Below the pieces are notes generated by a model, which saw nothing but the letters and a program-made list of their open reading frames with translations, ran no database searches and was not told the origin of the DNA. A DNA stretch of 64,000 nucleotides from Pararge aegeria (Eukaryota; Arthropoda; Insecta; Lepidoptera; Nymphalidae). Both the position numbers and the translations under genes were made by a program. The stretch is taken from contig NC_053205.1 in the NCBI RefSeq assembly GCF_905163445.1, forward strand, positions 2,914,001 to 2,978,000, written 5' to 3'. This document shows positions 56,791 through 64,000 of the stretch, one piece after another. The stretch's first letter is position 1. Each line of letters begins with the position of its first letter.

Positions 56791-57582
56791 AAAATAAACA
56801 TTGTCTGATTTCGTTTCAATTATTTAAAAAAAAAAAAATTATTAAAGAATGCATTGTTGTGATGTTGTCATAACGATCCGCTGTTTTATGAATTGAAATA
56901 ATAAATTAATTTTTTGACAGTTCGTTTGTAGGAAACATTAAGCGCCCTCTAGGCGGAACTACTTGATACTTGTATACCTTTGAACTAAGAACATACAGAA
57001 TTCTCATTTCGCCATAATTGTATGCAGTGTAGCCAAAACAGTGAAAACCGTACGCCCCGCGCGCACGTCTCACTTTACACCCGCGGAATGTTGCTAGATC
57101 ACGGACTTTTACCCATTTAATGGTGAACTTTTAGAACATCGGAGGTAAAATAATTACTGTCAACTGCTAAATCGTATGAAGTTACTAACCGTTGGTTCGA
57201 AATATGAAAATTATTAAGAATGAATTTATTATTGAAATTCTTTAGAATGGTTCTAAAGTGTAGTGGTTTTTGATAGTTCAATATTAGTCGCGTACACACA
57301 CGGTTACTGTATGTTCTTTATTCTATGGTTTCCATTTCAACTATCGAAATATAAGTGTAATTAAACTAAATGGCATGAAGTTGGACATTAATAAGTATTA
57401 AAAAAAAAATTGTGATTTCTCTATATTAATAGCCCGACGTTAATGCGAGGGTGATGTATTTTTTGAAAATCTACATGTGCTTAAGTAGATTCGTAGGCTT
57501 ATGGCTAAATAAAATATATTCAAGTCTTCTAGCTTTTTATTAATTTAAATAAAAATCCTACATTTTTCCCTAAAATAAATAA

Positions 57583-57797
57583 TAAATAAATAAATATACT
57601 ACGACAATACACAAAGATGACTGATGAATATTTTTATGAATTATATATACATAAATACTTAGAAAATACATATAAACACCCAGTCACTGAAAAACACTTA
57701 ATGCTCATCACACAAACATTTTCCAGTTGTGGGAATTGAACCCACGGCCTTGGACTCAGAAAGCAGGGTCGCTGCCCACTGCGCCAGTCGGCCGTCA
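57583..57797 (-). mobile_element. tRNA-headed SINE with internal deletion
   Basis: CTACGACAATACACAAAGAT skips the usual ATCGCCATCTAGCCC block. The rest, including GGAATTGAACCCACGGCC and CGCCAGTCGGCCGTC, is present. Confidence 0.75.
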
Positions 57798-57799
57798 AA

Positions 57800-57945
57800 T
57801 CGATTCAATTGTGATTGGTTGATTCAATGGTACAAAAATCTGAAATTTTAATGTTGAGTGATACTTGGTTGTCCGATAATATTTATTCCAAATTTAATCA
57901 TGTTAATTAAATATGTCCATTTCTTTATGTAAAAAAAAAATTTTG
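57800..57945 (+). mobile_element. LINE-endonuclease-like fragment
   Basis: The plus strand reads IDSMVQKSEILMLSDTWLSD, the same segment carried in reverse in the elements near 10800, 15950 and 19400. Confidence 0.55.
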
Positions 57946-58029
57946 GAATATTTAAATAAACTTTATTTAACTAGATAATGCGTTATAATAAAACTTTAAA
58001 TGTAATTTTAATTGGTATTAAATACCTCT

Positions 58030-58256
58030 CCTTGCACGCACCAAAAAACATGACGCATGCGGCGTTACCTCGCTCTGAGGCGTTCCATTCAAGGCTTGAA
58101 GTGCAAGCGAGAGCGCGGAACGAGCGGCAAAGAGGCACAGTCGGCCTCCGCGTTCGACATCTGTCTCTCTCCTACTTGAGTGAGCGATGCGTCCGCGTGG
58201 ACAACTTCTATACAATAATACATTTATATGTTTTCGGCAAGGATGAAGTGCAGTGA
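58030..58256. other. GC-rich block of unknown nature
   Basis: Sharply higher GC than its surroundings (GAAGTGCAAGCGAGAGCGCG, GTGAGCGATGCGTCCGCGTG). Both strands have open frames of 85-92 codons, but neither resembles a protein I know. It could be a dispersed repeat, a transcript start or a conserved non-coding block. Confidence 0.4.
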
Positions 58257-58589
58257 AAAGTGAATGTGGTGTCAATTGTTTATAGCAACGATAATATCTA
58301 TCAAACCATTGAAAAATGCAACCATTCCATCAGTATTTTCTTACGACGTTGTCACGTTCAACTATCGTCAGTAAGCCGACTTTACAGACAACCAATTTTT
58401 TATTACAAATATTATTTTTATTACACTCTTCTCTTCGAGTATTCAGATTTGTCTTTCACATCGCACTGAAAGTACGGTTTGGTGAAGAGTGCTTTCCTAG
58501 TCTCCCATCTCCCCACAGCCTGCAACGCCCCACTGTCGCCTACAGATGCCACTGAGACAGATTTGGTATTTTTTTTCAATAATTTAAAT

Positions 58590-58690
58590 TATTCAAAGTA
58601 ACACACTTCTAGTAAGTGACCTTTTTATTTATCTGTCACTACAAGTGATTCTGATGAAGTGTTTATGCTTCGGTAAAAATACGTATAGCT
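58590..58690 (-). pseudogene. Decayed piece of the protease 3' end
   Basis: TCTGTCACTACAAGT and GCTTCGGTAAA parallel TCCGTCACTACAAGT and GCTTCGTAATC at the end of the serine protease gene. The reverse frame reads KHKHFIRITC where the gene reads KHEHFIKPYL. The upstream catalytic part is not present nearby. Confidence 0.55.
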
Positions 58691-59960
58691 GACTCAGGTA
58701 TTGTGTATACCATTTGTGCTGAACCAGTGTGTCAAACTGAGTAATCAAACAAATTTGTCCAAAAAGACAAATTTTCCACATGGTCAAACTTCTTTGATAG
58801 AGGACGGTTTTATCATTGTCATATGCAATTTAGTACACTGATGATAAAACTAATTTTCTTTATTTTATTATCAAAGTTTTCTGTTTTAGTTGAATTGAAT
58901 AAACCGTAATATATTATTATATTATAATATTCATATTTTACGTTATGGAAATAAAGTGCATGAATAGAAAAGGGAGCACAGTATTACTGCATCATCGGTA
59001 ATTTTTTTTTTTTTTTTATTTATTTATTAGGTTCACCAACAGATTATACACTGAAACAAGCTTAGGAACTAAAACTAAATAAAATAAAAAACTTCGAGTT
59101 TTTGTCAAATGCCAATGAACTGTAGGTATATGAGGGCTACATTCCTGATTGTACTCTTTCATCTACATATTAAGTTCACGCACCTTTAGTCACAACTCGA
59201 GTCCGAAACGGATTGAATCTCGTTAGCAAAATATGAAACTAAAATGAAAATAATGAAAGGAATTTTTAGTGCAATCAGAAGATTTTTCGTTAATGGTACT
59301 TTTTTCTGCTGACCATACATACCATTAAAACAAATGCTCAGTATACATGTTGATTAACCCGTTCAACATCAACCTGCCAAAAAACAGGAGAGTTATGTAG
59401 CATTATTTTAAATAATAGAGTCCCAAATTCCACAATGGACACTGAGAAAAGTTCATTTTTTTCTGATATTAAAATAGTTAAGTGCTACTAGCATTTTATT
59501 CAAAGTTAATGGAACAGGGCGAAACAATAAAAATAACGTCAAAATTTGATATTAGAATTGTATGTTCATCTCTGGCTGGGAGTATATTAAGTTGGAGTGT
59601 CCTATAGAGAGTCCGATAGTAAAGAACAAGGTTAGTAAATTTCAAAATACATGGCTGAAAGACGCTGCGTTGAAATCACAATTGTTAAATCATAGGTTAG
59701 GTAACATCATAAATAAATGAAATACTGTCTGAAACCAATTATAATTTAATTTTTTTTTTTTTTTTTTTTTTGTTTATTGTTTATTGTTATTAGGTACACA
59801 AAACAGGTAATAACTAAAAGTAGATCTAAATATAAGTAATAACAAGTTTTGTTCTAAGCTACAACCCAAAGTATGTGTACACAACTTGGAATTAAATTAA
59901 ACAGAAAGTAAAGATAAAATTAAAGTTGAAACAAAAAAGAAACACTTAAATAATAATAAT
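58691..59960. other. Intergenic stretch with no recognised gene
   Basis: AT-rich with poly-T runs at 59000-59025 and 59745-59770. No open frame of note. Confidence 0.45.
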
Positions 59961-60233
59961 TTCTCCCAACAATTTGAAATGTGATATCTCCGATTACAAT
60001 CACTATTTATTCCCACGGAAAGGTAACCGTCCTCCGGTTTCTACATTCTTCCCACAGCCATCTGCTCACATCCTCTCATGGACTCTCGAATTCTTGTAAA
60101 TCACCCTCATCCTTACAAAGTTCTTTAAATACTTATCTCTTACTCTCGATACTCCCTATGGTCCGTGTTCTCGTCCCCTTTTTTTGATACCCCAACAGTT
60201 TTCTTAGCCTTTTCCTTTTTTCTGTCTTCCCGT

Positions 60234-60669
60234 TATGGAGGGTAGAGGTAAGGAGAGTCATCTGTGTATATGAAAAAGTGTCGTCAAAATGTATTAAATT
60301 AGGATGGCGCCACATTTGCATCAGGGTAACTCTTAAAAGAAGCGCCAAATATAAATATTGTTAGAGTAGGCTTGAAAAATAAACAAGGAAGTATGGAGAT
60401 ACAAGGAAGTAAGGTTATATTTACCACAATATTTTGTACAACGTAAGTTGTTGAAATTCTCAATAATTAACTACTTGAGTCGATAATGACATTAAATTTT
60501 TTAACTCGGCATACTTCAATTCATCTACGATTGCTACATTCATACCATACCCTGTGCATCCACCAGCGCCATTGTGGAGGATTTTTGAACTGTTATTTAG
60601 CGCATACACTGGACACTTTTTCAACTTTTCTCCCATAAAAGATGACTCTCCTTACCGCTACCCTCCATA
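60234..60669. mobile_element. hAT-like MITE with 8-bp target duplication
   Basis: The ends TATGGAGGGTAGAGGTAAGG and its complement (one mismatch in about 28 bp) bound 436 bp. CTTCCCGT flanks both sides (60226-60233, 60670-60677), an 8-bp duplication as in hAT elements. No transposase is encoded. The second copy is at 16496-16884. Confidence 0.8.
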
Positions 60670-61199
60670 CTTCCCGTTCCGGCTTATTAACTCCTCTCCA
60701 AGTGACAGATGTCCCCTTCTTCCTTCTCAAATCAATGTCTATGACCAACTTCCTGTCATCTTTCCTGGTGTTGCCAGGAATAACTGTGCTTTCTTTATTA
60801 AAACCATCTATAAATATACTTATTATATCACAATGGTCTGTAGTAGTAGGACGTCTTGTATCAGCGTTACTGTAAATGTAGGAAAGCGCCGACGATCCTT
60901 CTCCCCGCAAAGGAATACACGAACAGAGACCAATTTATAATGAACTGCCAAAGTATCCATAACGATATAACTATCGGACACTTTCTTTAAAAATATTTGA
61001 ATTACATAATTAAAATAAAGATTCGATTTCTAGTAACATTAAATTTTCTACGTGAGTGTATTTTCAGTCATCAGAGACAATTTGACCATGTGTGATGACA
61101 TGACTACTCAGTTTGACCAACTGGAGGTAACCCCTTAACGCCACGTCATCATCTCCCATCCCAAGCTAGGGCTGCTACGGATTCGGAAGTGTCAAACGC
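60670..61199. other. Unassigned stretch
   Basis: Open frames on both strands (60554-60940 plus, 60593-60910 minus) overlap the MITE end and resemble nothing I know. Possibly debris of another element. Confidence 0.35.
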
Positions 61200-61745
61200 A
61201 TTCATTTATTTATTTTGGACATATATCTTTCCAAATTTTTTGTATGTAATTTAACTGTTCCATAAAACGTCTGGTCCGCGCACTTATTTTATTTATATTT
61301 ACGTATGCAGCGGAGACATGGACTATTAAAGCAGCTGATAGACAACGTATTGACGCTTTTGAGATGTGGTGCTGGAGGAGAACGCTGCGAATCCCGTGGA
61401 CGGCACACAGGACCAACGTATCGATTTTGAGACAGCTTAAAATTACAAGAAGGCTATCAACCTGTCTTAAGAGGATTCTCGAGTACTTCGGTCACATTGC
61501 CAGAAGAGATGGAGACAATCTTGAAAAGATAGTGGTCACTGGCAAAGTGGAAGGAAAGAGACCTCGAGGACGTAGCCCGATTCGTTGGTCGGATCAACTC
61601 CGCACTGCTCTGGACACCAAAGTGCATACTGCTTAAAACGTTGCTCAAAGCAGAGTCAAATGGCACAAAATCGTCTAAAAAGTTGTAAGTGGAAGGGGTC
61701 ACGACCCTCAGCAATGAGGAACACGACGTAGAGAGAGAGAGATGT
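61200..61745 (+). mobile_element. RTE-like LINE RT C-terminus
   Basis: The frame 61364-61636 reads MWCWRRTLRIPWTAHRTNVS, ILEYFGHIARRDGDNLEKIV and GKRPRGRSPIRWSDQLRTAL, the hallmark end of RTE/BovB-type reverse transcriptases. A TATTATTATTATA tail follows. Confidence 0.85.
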
Positions 61746-61791
61746 TAAATTTTTATGGGTAAAGCATGAAATAAATTATTATTATTATACA

Positions 61792-61797
61792 TTTATT
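61792..61797 (-). terminator. Candidate polyadenylation signal of the protease gene
   Basis: TTTATT on the plus strand is AATAAA on the minus strand, about 50 bp past the stop codon. Confidence 0.5.
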
Positions 61798-61843
61798 ATT
61801 GAATGAAACACGTTTCTATTAAGCAAGGTATATTTGTCCGTCA

Positions 61844-62034
61844 CTACAAGTACGGTTTAATGAAATGCTCGTGCTTCGTAATCTGCGTGAACGCGACCAA
61901 CGTGTCCTGGTTGCATGCGTCGTCGCTGACGGGCGACACGGACACTACACCGCGGAGGTAGTGCCGTTCTGTACCCTGCTCGAGGGACGGGAACGCTAAG
62001 CCGCCGCCGCTGTCGCCTTGACACAGCGTCGTAC
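61844..62034 (-). CDS. Protease terminal exon with the catalytic Ser
   Basis: Acceptor CGTACAG; contains CQGDSGGG and the stop codon at 61846-61844. Confidence 0.88.
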
Positions 62035-64000
62035 CTGTACGTAGGATAGACCGTGTTAGATTATGTTATCTGGGTGGCACTGCGACTTTACTTTTGAGGC
62101 CGAATTCGAATCCCACCCCTCTAGTTTTTCTAAGTTACGTGCGTTTAAGGCAATTAAAGTATAACTTGCTTCAATGGAACATTAGGATATACCGTGTTAG
62201 ATTATGTTATCTGGGTGGCACTTCGACTTCACTTTTGATGCCGAATTCCGATGCTCAAAATTTTCGAAGTTACGTGCGTTTTAGGCAATTAAACTTGCTT
62301 CAACGGTGAAGGTTCTAGAACATCGTGAGGAAACCTACATATCAGAGAGTTCTCCATACTTTTCTCAAAGCATGTGAAGTCCACCACGCAACACGCTAGC
62401 AGTGCACTACCTACAGCCTGAACCCATTTTTTCCTATTTCATGTTCCCCTGCTTTAACAGGTGGAAACGGTAATTTTATCCCCTCACAGGGGATATAATC
62501 GGGGGATATAAAATTTGTCTCCTGCCTTTGCTCAGTCGCGTGCACTGGGTTTCCCACCATGGTATGCATACAGCAGCAAAATGCTACACTTATAAATTTT
62601 AGGGTAGGCAATGCTTTCGTGCACGTATGAAGTGCACGCCACTGTCTGTGTTAGCCCTACAGGTTTACCGTTGGTGTACCCGGCGCAAATCTTATCACTG
62701 GTGAGATGCACCCGGAAGCTGACGGGCGACACGGCGCGGCACTCGTCAATGGACACTACGGGCATGTCCACCACCTTGAGGATCTGCGACGCCCCGCCGG
62801 CTGACGTGGTCAGGCCCCAGCCAGCGACCTGGGGAGACCGACAGTTTATAGGTTAATTTATGTCCCAACGCTGGTCACCCTTTAATTTTTGCTGCTCGAT
62901 GCATCTAGGTTGACCTATGATATGGAAAGCGGTCTAACGGGTCATTTGTGATAATAGGTGTCCCTCAGGGGTCTATATTAGGACCTTTTCTGTTCCTCAT
63001 TTACATGAATGACCTTCCTTACCTTCCTTGCTAAGGACAATCACGGGATAGTATTGTTTGCGGATGACACATCACTGAATGTTAAAAAACGCTTCATAAT
63101 TGCCTGTGATAGGCCTACATGAATAAAGAAATTTTGAATGTAATTTGATATGTTTTTTAATGTCCGCAACAAATAAGTGCGAGTCGTTTATGCGAGTATC
63201 GTGCGTCTCGTATACCGGTGGCAAGTGTCTTTTATGGAAGTTCAGTACGTCTCGAATAAAGTTTGCAAGTGTCGTTTATGCAAGTTTAGTATATAAAATA
63301 CACTGTAATAAAGTCCGAGCAGATGGCTCGGGTATCTAAGTGGAAACGCCCTGTGTCCATAAACCTGAGGCGCAGGTGTTAAGCCAAAGAAATCACACCG
63401 GAACCACGCCCTTCAGACCGCAATATAGCAATGCTACTTCGGCAGAAATGTGTCACAAAAAGCTCTCCTATATATTTTGAGCTTCTACCTTTCCCATAGT
63501 CCCTGGGATCATCTGCTGCATATCGAAGAGTACGTCGAAGTTGATGCACACAGGCCGTATGGAGGGCAAGTATCCAAACGGAGTGACCACCACCACTATA
63601 GCTATGTCGTCCTGGTAGTTCGCCGCTGCGCCTTGGTAGCGGGGGGTAAGTTTTATTTCAGCAACCTGAAAAAAAGTCACTTTTTTAAAAACTTGATTAG
63701 ATGTTTTTTTAATTGTGTTGTGATGTGATGTTTTTTATGATAATTGCAAAAATTATACTTAAAGATAACAAATACAAATAAAATTAAAAAAAAAACTTTA
63801 GAAAGACCTAATTTTATTTTTTAATAATGGAAGCCGAAGGTTCTATTACAAAGGGCAAAATGCCAACTCAGGCAGATGACAACTGTCATTCTGTCAAAAT
63901 GTCATCGTTCAACTGTCATCAAGGAAAGGTTGCGTTTTTCGGTCTAATACAGAGGACAAATTCACCTTCGGTCACCTGTACGGAACTCGTAAGGCCCTCC
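61844..64000 (-). CDS. Serine protease, S1 family, ModSP/HP14-like (partial, last 4 exons)
   Basis: Exons in coding order: 64000-63976, 63665-63489, 62828-62669, 62034-61844; GT-AG introns and matching phases. Seen: NYQDDIAIVVV with the catalytic Asp, VAGWG, the conserved Cys of ICAGYTNG, then TTLCQGDSGGGLAF with the catalytic Ser, and HYLRGVVSVSP and FTQITKHEHFIKPYL at the end. The catalytic His and the N-terminal modules are outside the window. By counting back from the Ser, the primary specificity position carries Thr and not Asp, so trypsin-like cleavage after Lys/Arg is unlikely. GDSGGG (not GDSGGP) and the C-terminus recall the modular serine proteases that start the Toll and prophenoloxidase cascades in haemolymph. 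Fold: sure; subfamily: inference. Confidence 0.88.
62042..62430. mobile_element. SINE with an internal 141-bp duplication, in a protease intron
   Basis: TAGGATAGACCGTGTTAGAT and TAGGATATACCGTGTTAGAT start two units 141 bp apart, each with GAATTCGAATCC- or GAATTCCGATGC-type B-box remnants. The right part (ACATCGTGAGGAAACCTACA) matches the SINE at 27085. Confidence 0.65.
62669..62828 (-). CDS. Protease exon VAGWG to ICAGYTNG
   Basis: Acceptor TCTCCCCAG; ends AACG|GTAAAC in phase 1, which joins to GTACG to give TNGTTLC. Confidence 0.88.
62940..63125 (+). mobile_element. LINE reverse-transcriptase core fragment
   Basis: Broken plus-strand frames give GVPQGSILGPFLFLIYMND and FADDTSLN, catalytic-core motifs of jockey/CR1-type reverse transcriptase. 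A GGCCTACATGAATAAAG tail follows. Confidence 0.8.
63180..63295. repeat. Reverse copy of the 44-bp satellite
   Basis: GTCTCGTATACCGGTGGCAA and GTGTCGTTTATGCAAGTTTA are the complement of units at 1855-2225. About 2.5 units. Confidence 0.75.
63345..63475. repeat. Dispersed repeat related to the 81-bp satellite
   Basis: CCATAAACCTGAGGCGCAGG, CACACCGGAACCACGCCCTT and GTGTCACAAAAAGCTCTCC match the flanks and unit of the array at 46990-47735. Confidence 0.6.
63489..63665 (-). CDS. Protease exon with the catalytic Asp
   Basis: Acceptor TTTTTTTCAG (minus strand). VAEIKLTPRYQGAAANYQDD, then IRPVCINFD; donor GGAAAG|GTAGAA, phase 0. Confidence 0.88.
63780..63960. other. Intron sequence with no recognised feature
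   Basis: A CAACTGTCATTCTGTCAAAA TGTCATC run of TGTCA words is the only notable pattern. Confidence 0.4.
63976..64000 (-). CDS. Protease exon, right-edge fragment
   Basis: Reads EGLTSSVQ and ends CAG|GTGACC, phase 0. Short, so accepted mainly because it joins in frame to VAEIKLTPRY. Confidence 0.6.

Noticed and set aside
57978..58256. A 92-codon protein gene
   Set aside because: No start context, no splice partner and no family; kept only as a GC-rich block of unknown nature.

Overview
This window looks like nuclear DNA of a moth or butterfly (Lepidoptera). It is AT-rich, its genes have many short exons with long repeat-filled introns, and it is crowded with tRNA-headed SINEs, 3'-end fragments of jockey-like and RTE-like LINEs, and DNA transposons of types common in Lepidoptera. 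No species is claimed.

Three host genes can be built by joining splice sites whose phases agree. (1) 5661-22392, + strand, 11 exons, 491 residues: a ZAD-type zinc-finger protein. It has an N-terminal C-x2-C...C-x2-C zinc-finger-associated domain, an acidic linker, five C2H2 fingers, a FAR1/CARF-like Cys-Cys-His-His module and two more C2H2 fingers. It is probably a nuclear DNA-binding regulator. (2) 26729-52063, + strand, 9 exons, 714 residues: a DPY-19 family protein, a multi-pass ER membrane C-mannosyltransferase that modifies tryptophans of secreted and membrane proteins. (3) 61844-64000, - strand, the last four exons of a chymotrypsin-fold serine protease. Its GDSGGG motif and C-terminus resemble the modular serine protease (ModSP/HP14) group at the head of the Toll and melanisation cascades; the gene runs off the right edge.

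Layout: 1-5660 repeats; 5661-22392 zinc-finger gene; 22393-26728 LINE debris, CGATA-rich sequence and the dpy-19 promoter; 26729-52063 dpy-19; 52064-61843 repeats, including a decayed piece of the protease 3' end and a hAT-like MITE; 61844-64000 protease. The genes do not look functionally linked.

The introns hold well-defined mobile elements. Zinc-finger intron 5 carries a 4,660-bp element with 1,078-bp LTRs that look identical, a CGCG target duplication and no recognisable coding capacity (LARD-like), inserted into another repeat. dpy-19 intron 1 carries a piggyBac-like transposon (2,398 bp, exact 13-bp terminal repeats, TTAA duplications, an unbroken 558-residue transposase) nested in a LINE, and a broken Ty3/Gypsy element with 328-bp LTRs differing at about one base.

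The most informative oddities affect the genes themselves: a tandem array that repeats the exon 10 splice-donor region of the zinc-finger gene; a decayed second copy of dpy-19 exon 2 in intron 1; a LINE abutting the dpy-19 exon 7 acceptor; and short satellites close to several exons. All calls come from reading the sequence; no database search or alignment program was run.
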